DNA of 64,000 nt, taken from Oscillospiraceae bacterium (GTDB lineage Bacteria; Bacillota; Clostridia; Oscillospirales; Oscillospiraceae). Under the pieces are notes generated by a model. It searched no databases, was not told the origin of the DNA, and was given only the letters and a program-made list of their open reading frames with translations. Shown piece by piece: positions 43,593 through 51,593 of this stretch. Both the position numbers and the translations under genes were made by a program. Each line of letters begins with the position of its first letter. Within the stretch, counting starts at the first letter, position 1. The stretch covers positions 1-64,000 of the forward strand of contig SVKK01000005.1 of assembly GCA_015068425.1 (NCBI GenBank), written 5' to 3'.

Positions 43593-44732
43593 ATGTCAAT
43601 ATATCTGGACAATGCGGCAACCACCAGAGTATGTCCCGAAGCTGCGGCTGCCGCCCTTAAAGCAATGACGGAAGAATATGCAAACCCAAGCTCTACCCAT
43701 AAAATGGGCAGAAATGCCAAAAAGCTCCTTGATGACGCAAGAGCAAAGGTGGCAAAAGCTCTCGGCTGCGCCTCTGACGAGGTTTACTTTACCTCCTGCG
43801 GAAGCGAAGGAGACAACTGGGCAATCATTCAGGGAGCCCGATACGCGGGAAGAAAAGGAAAGCATATCATTTCTTCCGCCGCTGAACACTCGGCCGTTAA
43901 GAAAAGCCTTGAAGTTCTCGAAAAAGAAGGCTTTGAAATAACTCTACTCTATCCGGAAAAGGACGGCAGCATCTCAAAAGAGTCGGTTCTTGCCGCCCTC
44001 CGCCCCGACACCTGTTTTATAAGTCTTATGCTTGTCAACAATGAGGTTGGTGCCATTACAGATATTGCAGGCATTGCAAAAGCTGTCAAAGCAAAAAATC
44101 CCAATATTCTTATTCACAGCGACGCTGTTCAGGCTTTTTTGAAAATTCCCTTTAACGCTTCAAAGCTTGGTGTTGACCTTCTTGCCGTCAGCGGACATAA
44201 GGTGCATGCCCCCAAGGGTATCGGCGCTCTCTATATCAAAAAAGGACTCAATCTCCCTGCGTACATCACCGGCGCAGGTCAGGAAGGCGGCAAGCGCGCA
44301 GGCACCGAGGCAATGCCCCAGATTCTGGCATTTGGCGAAGCCTGCGAAAGCGCGCACCTTGGCTTTGCCGAATATCATCAGCGACTCAAGGATCTCCGTG
44401 CCCACGCATCTCAAAGACTTGAAACGGAAATCGAGGATGTCGTCATCATAGGCGGAGGCGCTCCCCAGCTCCTTTCCGTGGCTCTTCCCGGTTACCGCAG
44501 CGAGGTTATTATGAACTTCCTCGAATCTCGCGAAATATATGTTTCCAAGGGTTCTGCCTGCAAAAAGGGTCGCCGCAGTCAGGTTCTTGAGTCAATGAAG
44601 CTCCCTCCCGAGGTGATTGACGGAGCAATACGCGTCAGTTTCTGCCGCTATACTACCCTTGAAGAGGTTGACGCTCTATGCGATGCTTTGAGAGATGCCC
44701 ATCAGAGCCTTCGCTCATCGGTCAGACGCTAA
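43593..44732 (+). CDS. Cysteine desulfurase (NifS/IscS family)
   Basis: 379 residues, PLP class V. It has YLDNAATTRV, SCGSEGDNWAI, SAAEHSAV, VNNEVGAI, the PLP lysine in SGHKVHAPKG (about residue 204) and the sulfur-carrying cysteine in VSKGSACKKG (about residue 323). It makes enzyme-bound persulfide from cysteine for Fe-S clusters or thio-modification of tRNA. In Clostridia this type is often next to thiI; here thiI is not present and the gene stands alone before a terminator. The start is ATG 43593 behind CGGAG; an in-frame TTG at 43584 is less likely. Confidence 0.92.
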   Translation: MSIYLDNAATTRVCPEAAAAALKAMTEEYANPSSTHKMGRNAKKLLDDARAKVAKALGCASDEVYFTSCGSEGDNWAIIQGARYAGRKGKHIISSAAEHSAVKKSLEVLEKEGFEITLLYPEKDGSISKESVLAALRPDTCFISLMLVNNEVGAITDIAGIAKAVKAKNPNILIHSDAVQAFLKIPFNASKLGVDLLAVSGHKVHAPKGIGALYIKKGLNLPAYITGAGQEGGKRAGTEAMPQILAFGEACESAHLGFAEYHQRLKDLRAHASQRLETEIEDVVIIGGGAPQLLSVALPGYRSEVIMNFLESREIYVSKGSACKKGRRSQVLESMKLPPEVIDGAIRVSFCRYTTLEEVDALCDALRDAHQSLRSSVRR

Positions 44733-44741
44733 ACATAATTA

Positions 44742-44776
44742 AAATCCCCCGAGTTGAAACTCGGGGGATTTTTTTA
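44742..44776. terminator. Bidirectional terminator after the cysteine desulfurase gene
   Basis: AAAATCCCCCGAGT (44742-44755) pairs with ACTCGGGGGATTTT (44760-44773) around TGAA, with a T tract to 44776. The AI-2E transporter on the minus strand ends at 44774. Confidence 0.93.
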
Positions 44777-46189
44777 TTTTTCAGAGCTCTCGGATTTTTC
44801 GCTGTTTTCCGCGGTGCTCTCCGCTTTGGCAATCTTATGCTTATTTTTAACGTCTGTGAAACGCTTCCAGAGATTTGATTTTTTGTCGGATTTAGACGCT
44901 CTGAACTCTCTTTTATCAGCCCTGTCCCTCTCAGGGTCACGCACAAGAGGCTCGCCCGTTTTGGGATCGATATAGCTTATGTTCAAATAGTCTTCGCTGT
45001 CCACAGGCAATCCGCTTCGTTTAAGCTTGCGATTAACAACATTGGAAATAAGAGTATATATGAGCACAAATACGGGAACTCCGAGAAGCATGCCCATAAA
45101 TCCAAAGAGACCGGAGCCTACGATGATGGAAAACATAATCCAGAAACCGTTTATACCAACAATGTTTCCGAGAATCTTGGGACCAAGGAAATTGCCGTCA
45201 AACTGCTGCAGCAACAAAATGAACACAGTAAATATCAGAGCCTTCACGGGAGAAACCATAAATATTATCATAATAGAAGGTATTGCTCCGATAAAGGGTC
45301 CAAAGAAAGGAATAATGTTGGTTATGCCGACAATGACCGCAATGAGCATGGAATAAGGCATTCCCAGTATTGCGCAGCCAATATAACACAGCACACCTAT
45401 GATGGCACTGTCAAGAATTCTTCCGGAGATAAAGCCGTTGAATACCCTGTCTGCAAATCCGACACCCATAATGACCTTCTCCGCTGCCTCAACAGAGAAA
45501 ATGCAGTAGACCAGCTTTTTCATATAGGCGCCGAAGGCATTACGGTTGTAGAGCACATAAACAGAGGCTACCATACCGATTATGATGTTATATACGCCTT
45601 TCAGCACGGTGAGTACGCCACTTGTTATGTTAGTTATAAATCCCGCTAACTCAGGAATAATGGCTTCAATCCAACCAAAAATGGATTCGGATATGTTTCC
45701 TATGGATATTCCCAAAGTAGAAGCCAGTTCGGGATAATCGGCAAAGAACTTTTCTATCCATGCATATACAGAGTTAATATAGTCACTGCTGTTTTGAACT
45801 ATACTCTGAAGACTTATTACAACCTGTGGTGCTACAAGCCAGATAAATGCGGATATAAGTGAAATCAATGTCAGCATTGAAAAAAGAACCGCAAGACCTC
45901 TGTGGGTATTCTTATGCTTGGGTTCCTTGCCCGGTCTGAGCTTCTTGTTCAAATATAATATAAAAGGACCAAAAACACTGCGTTCATAGATATTGGTCAA
46001 GGGACAGAGAAGATAGGAAATAACCAGACCCCATATAAAAGGACTAAGTATGGTGACAATCTTGCTTATTGTCTCGCCAATTACAGAAAATTTTGAGACA
46101 ATGAAATAAAAAAGCACCGAAGCGACAATTACCAGGAAGGCTGTCATTCCCCAGTAGAGATATTTTTTATCCCATCTGAATCTTTTCAT
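44774..46189 (-). CDS. AI-2E family transporter (UPF0118)
   Basis: 471 residues with about eight membrane segments. The N-terminal part has LSPFIWGLVISYLLCPLTNI, and the later part GITNIIPFFGPFIGAIPS, LGPKILGNIVGINGFWIM and GFMGMLLGVPVFVLIYTLI, all typical of the family. Members range from autoinducer exporters to sodium-proton antiporters, so the substrate is open. A charged cytoplasmic tail of about 70 residues with many Lys, Glu and Ser (ending ENSEKSESSEK) is longer than usual. The start is ATG 46189 behind GGATGG. Confidence 0.87.
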   Translation of the reverse strand: MKRFRWDKKYLYWGMTAFLVIVASVLFYFIVSKFSVIGETISKIVTILSPFIWGLVISYLLCPLTNIYERSVFGPFILYLNKKLRPGKEPKHKNTHRGLAVLFSMLTLISLISAFIWLVAPQVVISLQSIVQNSSDYINSVYAWIEKFFADYPELASTLGISIGNISESIFGWIEAIIPELAGFITNITSGVLTVLKGVYNIIIGMVASVYVLYNRNAFGAYMKKLVYCIFSVEAAEKVIMGVGFADRVFNGFISGRILDSAIIGVLCYIGCAILGMPYSMLIAVIVGITNIIPFFGPFIGAIPSIMIIFMVSPVKALIFTVFILLLQQFDGNFLGPKILGNIVGINGFWIMFSIIVGSGLFGFMGMLLGVPVFVLIYTLISNVVNRKLKRSGLPVDSEDYLNISYIDPKTGEPLVRDPERDRADKREFRASKSDKKSNLWKRFTDVKNKHKIAKAESTAENSEKSESSEK

Positions 46190-46227
46190 TAACAAATACC
46201 ATCCATAAATTAAAATATCTGATTATA

Positions 46228-46256
46228 AGTTTACTATTTTGCGTCTCAAGCGTCAA
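46228..46256 (-). promoter_or_regulatory. Promoter of the AI-2E family gene
   Basis: Minus-strand TTGACG (46251-46256), a 17-base spacer and TAAACT (46228-46233), about 40 bases before the start codon. Confidence 0.6.
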
Positions 46257-46643
46257 CCTTTAATAAATCATTATCAGGATATTTTTCAATTTCTTAACAA
46301 TTTACTTGTTGAAAACCAGAGCATAAAGAGAAAAATCTCTCTGTCACATACTATCGGAATAAATACTTCTACGCGATTTATGTCATTATGTAAACTATAT
46401 TTGAATATTTTGAAGTAAAAAAATGGTTATTTAGATGTTGACAAATCTGTTGAAAATGTTAAAAACCTTGATCTACAAGACTTTTTCGACCATACAAGTT
46501 GATTATCTCCTTCCCGTTTGTTTATGAATATTCACGATGAAAATAATTATGAAACCAATTATGTAAAACCAAAGAAAATGAACTCATAGACGGAGAAATC
46601 AAAACATATTTTTAAGTAAAAATCGAATGATCGGAGCAACTTA
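46257..46643. other. AT-rich intergenic region before the D,D-carboxypeptidase gene
   Basis: About 390 bases without an intact gene. A TTGACA at 46438-46443 has no convincing -10 box at normal spacing. One plus-strand frame from 46419 to 46590 reads like degraded coding sequence (for example VDKSVENVKNLDLQDFFDHT) but is stopped at 46501 and 46587. The ribosome binding site CGGAG of the next gene ends the region. Confidence 0.4.
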
Positions 46644-47810
46644 ATGAAAAGATTACTTTCTCTTTTTATGATACTTCTGACCTTAAGTTTTATATCACCG
46701 GTGGTATTCGCCGCAGAAAACGAATTTGACATTGTCGGCGATAAAGTACCCTCCGCAATTCTGATAGAGGCCGAAACAGGTACTATCATCTTTCAAAAGG
46801 ATGCTTACAGCCACAGAGCCCCCGCATCTGTAACAAAAATAATGACTATGCTCCTTGCCGCCGAAGCTGTTGACGCAGGATTTATCAATCTTGATGACCC
46901 TGTTACCGCATCAGCACGCGCAGCTGGTATGGGTGGAAGTCAGATATGGCTGGAAGAGGGAGAAATCATGAGTTTTGGTGAAATGCTCAAATGCATAACA
47001 ATGGTCTCTGCCAACGATTGCTGCGTTGCAATTGCTGAGCATCTCTCAGGCAGCGAAGAAGCATTTGCTGTAAAAATGAATGAAAAAGCGGCTGAGTTGG
47101 GTCTGAAGGACAGCAATTTCGTATGCTGCAGCGGTTTGAGCGACAGTGATGAGCACTATAGCTGTGCATATGACCTCGCCATAATAAGCAGAGAACTGCT
47201 GAAGCATGACTTCATAAAAGAATATACAAAAATATGGACGGACAGCATACGCGGAGGAGAGTTTACTCTTAACAATACAAATAAGCTGATTTATCACTAT
47301 TCCGGCTCAACGGGGCTGAAGACCGGTTTTACCAGCAAAGCAGGGCACTGTCTTGCAGCCAGCGCTGAAAGAGACGGCGTTGAGTATATTGCGGTGGTAC
47401 TTGGCTGCGAAAGCTCATCAAGCCGTTTCGAAGGCGCCAAAAGCCTTTTGAACTACGGTTTCACCAACTATACGCTTGTTTCTGCTGAAAAGCTATGCTC
47501 ACTGCCTCCCGTTATAGTTAAAAATGGAAAAAAAGACTGCTTAAATCCAGCAATATCTGAAAAAACCATTCTAATAAAAAAGGAAATGGAACGCGAGCTG
47601 CGCTGTATCCCCCAGCTTCCCGAAGAAATATATGCCCCAGTGAATAAAGGTCAGCAATTGGGCAAGCTTCAGATTATGTCAGGAGATACGTTGGTAAGTG
47701 AGATAGAGCTTGTGGCAAACGAGACGATATATTCACTTGGCTATTGGGATCTTCTGGGAACTTTCTTCTCCTCGATACAAAATTTTCTTGTAATACAGCC
47801 TAAAATATAG
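46644..47810 (+). CDS. D-alanyl-D-alanine carboxypeptidase (PBP5/DacF type)
   Basis: A 388-residue secreted low-molecular-weight PBP. The signal peptide is MKRLLSLFMILLTLSFISPV with likely cleavage after VFA. Catalytic motifs are SxxK in PASVTKIM (about residue 61), SxN in VSANDCCVA and KTG in GLKTGFTSKAGHCLAAS. A beta-rich C-terminal domain follows, ending in an amphipathic stretch (LLGTFFSSIQNFLVIQ) that can anchor to the membrane. It trims the terminal D-Ala from peptidoglycan stem peptides. DacF-type copies serve sporulation and DacA-type growth; which this is cannot be decided. Confidence 0.92.
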   Translation: MKRLLSLFMILLTLSFISPVVFAAENEFDIVGDKVPSAILIEAETGTIIFQKDAYSHRAPASVTKIMTMLLAAEAVDAGFINLDDPVTASARAAGMGGSQIWLEEGEIMSFGEMLKCITMVSANDCCVAIAEHLSGSEEAFAVKMNEKAAELGLKDSNFVCCSGLSDSDEHYSCAYDLAIISRELLKHDFIKEYTKIWTDSIRGGEFTLNNTNKLIYHYSGSTGLKTGFTSKAGHCLAASAERDGVEYIAVVLGCESSSSRFEGAKSLLNYGFTNYTLVSAEKLCSLPPVIVKNGKKDCLNPAISEKTILIKKEMERELRCIPQLPEEIYAPVNKGQQLGKLQIMSGDTLVSEIELVANETIYSLGYWDLLGTFFSSIQNFLVIQPKI

Positions 47811-47881
47811 TAAAATTTATAAGCTTAATATAATATTTGCAGTCTTACGATAAAACAATTTCTTAGAATGGAGACGTTACT

Positions 47882-49165
47882 ATGGTCAAAGTTGATCTCA
47901 GCGGTGCAAAAGCTTTTTTTGATGCAGCAGGTCCTGATTATGCAGCTGCCGCAGATGCTCACCGTACACTTTTTAACGGCACAGGCGCCGGAAATGACTT
48001 TATTGGTTGGCTTGAACTTCCTCAGCGTATAATCGACACGGAACTCAAGTCCATTCTTGCTGCTGCTGAAAAAATAAAGAAGCAGTCCGAAGTTCTCCTT
48101 GTTGTCGGTATAGGTGGAAGCTATCTTGGTGCGCGTGCCGCTATCGAGCTTCTTCAGACTCCCAGCCATAACCGCATCAGCGGCGAAACAGAAGTCTATT
48201 TTATGGGCACCACCCTCTCTCCCGACGCAATTAACGAGCTTATCGCCGTCCTCGGCGACAGAGATTTTTCCGTTAATGTTATCAGCAAGTCCGGCGGAAC
48301 TCTTGAGCCCGCCCTTGGTTTCCGCGTTGCAAAGGCCCTTCTGGAGCGCAAATATGGCCGCACCGCAGCCAAAAAGCGTATTTACGCTACCACCGATGGC
48401 TCCAAGGGTGTTCTTCATAACATTGCAAAAAATGAAGGCTACGAAATGTTTACCGTTCCCGACGATGTTGGCGGACGCTTCAGCGTTCTCTCTGCAGTCG
48501 GCCTTCTTCCTATGGCAGTTGCAGGAATTGATATAGAAACCGTTCTTAAATGCGCCGTTGAGGAAATGCGCTCCCTTTCTCTCGCCTCTCCCGAAAACCC
48601 CGCCTGGCAGTATGCCGCCGCAAGACAGCATCTTTACCGCAAGGGCAAAAACATTGAAATTCTTGCAGGCTATGAGCCTTCCTTCCGTTTCTTTGCCGAA
48701 TGGTGGAAACAGCTTTACGGCGAGAGCGAAGGCAAGAACTCCATCGGTATTTACCCCGCATCTGTTGAATATAACGCTGACCTTCATTCAATGGGACAGT
48801 ATGTTCAGGACGGTCCACGAACTCTTATGGAGACCGTTGTAAGCTTTGATGTTCCCCGCACCGACTATAAGGTTCCCTTCGAGTTGGGCGATCCCGACGG
48901 TCTTAATTATCTGGCCGGACGCAACTTCTCTGACATTATGGCTACTGTTGTTGCCGCCGTCAAAGCCGCACATATTTCCGGCGGAGTTCCCAACATCGGC
49001 GTTTCTGTGCCATCAAGAGATGAAGCCGGCTTTGCTGCCCTTGTTTGCTTCTTTGAGGTTGCCTGCGGCATTTCCGCTTATATGATGGGTGTTAACCCCT
49101 TCAACCAGCCCGGCGTTGAGGAGTACAAAAAGAATATGTTCCGTATGCTCAAGGAGCAAAACTGA
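47882..49165 (+). CDS. pgi: Glucose-6-phosphate isomerase
   Basis: Pgi interconverts glucose 6-phosphate and fructose 6-phosphate. The 427-residue protein is the short form common in Firmicutes. It has VVGIGGSYLGARAAIEL, VISKSGGTLEPALGFR, the catalytic-site glutamate region DDVGGRFSVLSAVGLLP, the histidine in YNADLHSMGQYVQDGPR and NPFNQPGVEEYK near the end. It starts at ATG 47882 behind ATGGAGACG. It appears to be monocistronic, with codon use typical of a well expressed gene. Confidence 0.96.
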   Translation: MVKVDLSGAKAFFDAAGPDYAAAADAHRTLFNGTGAGNDFIGWLELPQRIIDTELKSILAAAEKIKKQSEVLLVVGIGGSYLGARAAIELLQTPSHNRISGETEVYFMGTTLSPDAINELIAVLGDRDFSVNVISKSGGTLEPALGFRVAKALLERKYGRTAAKKRIYATTDGSKGVLHNIAKNEGYEMFTVPDDVGGRFSVLSAVGLLPMAVAGIDIETVLKCAVEEMRSLSLASPENPAWQYAAARQHLYRKGKNIEILAGYEPSFRFFAEWWKQLYGESEGKNSIGIYPASVEYNADLHSMGQYVQDGPRTLMETVVSFDVPRTDYKVPFELGDPDGLNYLAGRNFSDIMATVVAAVKAAHISGGVPNIGVSVPSRDEAGFAALVCFFEVACGISAYMMGVNPFNQPGVEEYKKNMFRMLKEQN

Positions 49166-49183
49166 ATTTTATAATTTTAAGCA

Positions 49184-49212
49184 TTGAAGTTCATATAAAT
49201 TGATGTTATTAT
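49184..49212 (+). promoter_or_regulatory. Promoter of the small P-loop gene
   Basis: TTGAAG (49184-49189), a 17-base spacer and TATTAT (49207-49212), about 60 bases before the start codon. Confidence 0.6.
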
Positions 49213-49273
49213 ATATACAGCTAAGGCTTATACACTAACAAGCAACTTACTACACAAAAGGAGTGTGATTAAC

Positions 49274-49684
49274 ATGGTTAAGCTTATTATGGGTCTTAAG
49301 GGCTCCGGCAAAACCAAAACTCTCGTCGACATGGTTGTTAAGGCCGTCTCCGAAGAACGCGGCGACGTTGTCTGCATCGAGAAGGACAAGAAACTCACTT
49401 ATGATATTCCCTATACCGCCCGTCTTATCAACGCCAGCGAGTATGGTATAAATTCCAATGCACTTCTCCGCGGCTTTATTTGCGGTCTCCATGCAGGAAA
49501 CTATGATATAACCCATGTTTTCATTGATAATTTTTATAAGATCCTTGATGATGCGTCCTATGACGCTGTTGCCGATCTCCTTGACTGGATGTATGATTTC
49601 GGCAAAGAAAACAACATCAGCTTCACCATCACCGTTACCGATGATGCAGAAAGCGTTCCCGACCGCATCAAGAGATATTTCTAA
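49274..49684 (+). CDS. Small P-loop protein of unknown function
   Basis: 136 residues. The N-terminus MVKLIMGLKGSGKTKTLVD contains a full Walker A (GxxGSGKT at residues 7-14), and THVFIDNFYKIL resembles a Walker B strand ending in aspartate. There is no sensor or lid domain, so it is only the core of a P-loop fold. The start ATG 49274 follows AAAGGAG; the in-frame GTG at 49265 is too close to it. The gene has its own promoter and terminator, and its codon use suggests good expression. I do not recognise a characterised family. Confidence 0.75.
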   Translation: MVKLIMGLKGSGKTKTLVDMVVKAVSEERGDVVCIEKDKKLTYDIPYTARLINASEYGINSNALLRGFICGLHAGNYDITHVFIDNFYKILDDASYDAVADLLDWMYDFGKENNISFTITVTDDAESVPDRIKRYF

Positions 49685-49697
49685 ATACATAATAATC

Positions 49698-49726
49698 AAA
49701 CGCCCTGCGAAAAGCAGGGCGTTTTT
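49698..49726 (+). terminator. Terminator of the small P-loop gene
   Basis: AAACGCCCTGC (49698-49708) pairs with GCAGGGCGTTT (49714-49724), followed by T residues. Confidence 0.92.
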
Positions 49727-49802
49727 TCGTGCTGCTTATTGCATATTTCCCCCTATTATGGCACTATAAATAGTAACTTAGGCGAAAAAGGATGTGAGAA
49801 AA

Positions 49803-51593
49803 ATGAAAAGTAAAAATGTCATAAAGCTCCTGAAAGGTACTATGAAATATTTTGTACCCGCACTTTTTTGCACCCTTTTCTATACCCTTTTCAAATTTCT
49901 CATTCCTCAGATAGTCGGCGTCACCGTTGACAATGTTATCGGAACTCTCCCGGCAGAAGGACGTATTGCCCAATTGCTTCTTGATTTGGGAGGAGGAAGA
50001 CAAAATCTTCGGGATAATCTTATATTCTGTGCTATTGCAATAGGCATATGCGCACTTGCTGAAGGTGTATGCAACTACTTCTCCCGTATCAATGTTACCC
50101 GCGGTACGGAAAAGTTCACTATGGTTCTTCGCAACATACTTCTTGCTCATATTGAATCTCTTCCTTTTTCATGGCACACCAAAAACTCCACCGGCGACAT
50201 TATCCAGCGCAGCACGGCTGATGTGATGACCCTGAGAAACTTCATTTCCTCTCAGCTAATTGAGGTTATCAAAACTCTTATTCTTCTTACTGTAGCTTTG
50301 GTGATAATGTTCTCGATGAACACAAAACTTGCGCTTGTATTTTTCGTTACAGTTCCCCTTATTGTCATTTATTCACTTCTTTTTCACACCCGCATATCCC
50401 GCCAATTCCGCAGCGCAGACGAAGCTGAGGGCGAGCTTCTCACCCAGGTTCAGGAAAATCTAAGCGGCATGCGTGTAGTCAGAGCATTCGGTCGCGAACG
50501 CCACGAGCTTGACAAATTCAATTCCACCAGCGACAAATATGTCAAAAATTGGGTTGATCTGGGCTATACTCTTGGATTTTTCTGGGGTATCGGTGATCTC
50601 GCCACCTGTATTCAGCTTATGAGTGTTATTTGCGCAGGCGCGTTTTTTGCAGCCAAGGGAGAGTTAAGCCTCGGAACCCTTCTCATATTCATAAGCTACA
50701 CCCAGTCTCTTGCGGGTCCTGTGCGCAGTCTCGGCAAATCGCTTTCCGAGCTGAGCAAAGCCGGTGTTTCCGCAGAACGAATAGAGGAAATACTGTCTTC
50801 TCCTCCGGAAAAGGACGAAGACGATGCTCTTAACGAGGGCTTCGGAGGAGATATTGTGTTTGACAATGTCAGTTTTTCCTATGGCGAAAATGAAGTTTTA
50901 AGTCATCTGAGCTTTACCGTTGCCGAAGGGAGCACCCTTGGAATTCTTGGCACTACCGGCAGCGGCAAGAGCAGCCTGACTTATCTTCTGAACCGCCTTT
51001 ATGAGCCCTCTGAAGGACAAATAAGAATCGGAGGAAAAGACATCAGGAGCTTCAAAAAAAGCTATCTCCGGCGAAATATCGGCCTTGTGCTTCAGGACAG
51101 TTTTCTTTTCTCCAAGACAATTGCAGAAAACATTGCTATTGCCGCAGAGGAAGCCGACATTGATAAAATCCGCTCCTGCGCCCATGTTGCTTCTGTTGAC
51201 AGTGATATATCCACCTTCCCCGATGCCTATGACACAATGGTTGGCGAGCGCGGCGTAACTCTTTCCGGCGGACAGCGCCAGCGCATAGCGATAGCCCGTA
51301 CACTTATGCAGCACTGCCCTGTTATGATTTTTGACGATTCCCTTTCTGCTGTCGATATGGAAACCGATGCCCGCATCAGAGAAAGCCTGCGCCAAAACAC
51401 CAAAAATGCCACTGTTTTTCTTATCTCCCATCGTATTAACACTCTTATGGACGCAGATAAAATAATTGTTCTTGACGAAGGACGGATTGTTGAAGAAGGC
51501 ACGCATAGAGATCTTATCGCAAAAGGCGGACTATACAGCCGTGTCTGCGAAATTCAGTCTATGTCTGCTAAGGAGGTGGACGCAGATGAATGA
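49803..51593 (+). CDS. ABC exporter half-transporter, degenerate-site subunit
   Basis: 596 residues: a six-helix ABC exporter domain (about 1-320), then an ATPase domain. Walker A is LGTTGSGKSSLTYLL, the signature is canonical (TLSGGQRQRIAIART), and the H-loop histidine is in LISHRINTL. Walker B reads VMIFDDSLSAVD, with aspartate where the catalytic glutamate normally is. Such an Asp marks the degenerate site of heterodimeric exporters like BmrCD and TM287/288. The ATG at 49803 is chosen over GTG 49794, which touches the ribosome binding site. It overlaps the partner gene by 8 bases. Confidence 0.9.
   Translation: MKSKNVIKLLKGTMKYFVPALFCTLFYTLFKFLIPQIVGVTVDNVIGTLPAEGRIAQLLLDLGGGRQNLRDNLIFCAIAIGICALAEGVCNYFSRINVTRGTEKFTMVLRNILLAHIESLPFSWHTKNSTGDIIQRSTADVMTLRNFISSQLIEVIKTLILLTVALVIMFSMNTKLALVFFVTVPLIVIYSLLFHTRISRQFRSADEAEGELLTQVQENLSGMRVVRAFGRERHELDKFNSTSDKYVKNWVDLGYTLGFFWGIGDLATCIQLMSVICAGAFFAAKGELSLGTLLIFISYTQSLAGPVRSLGKSLSELSKAGVSAERIEEILSSPPEKDEDDALNEGFGGDIVFDNVSFSYGENEVLSHLSFTVAEGSTLGILGTTGSGKSSLTYLLNRLYEPSEGQIRIGGKDIRSFKKSYLRRNIGLVLQDSFLFSKTIAENIAIAAEEADIDKIRSCAHVASVDSDISTFPDAYDTMVGERGVTLSGGQRQRIAIARTLMQHCPVMIFDDSLSAVDMETDARIRESLRQNTKNATVFLISHRINTLMDADKIIVLDEGRIVEEGTHRDLIAKGGLYSRVCEIQSMSAKEVDADE

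Noticed and set aside
46438-46466. TTGACA as the -35 box of a promoter for the carboxypeptidase gene
   Set aside because: No sequence near TATAAT is present at 16-18 bases downstream.
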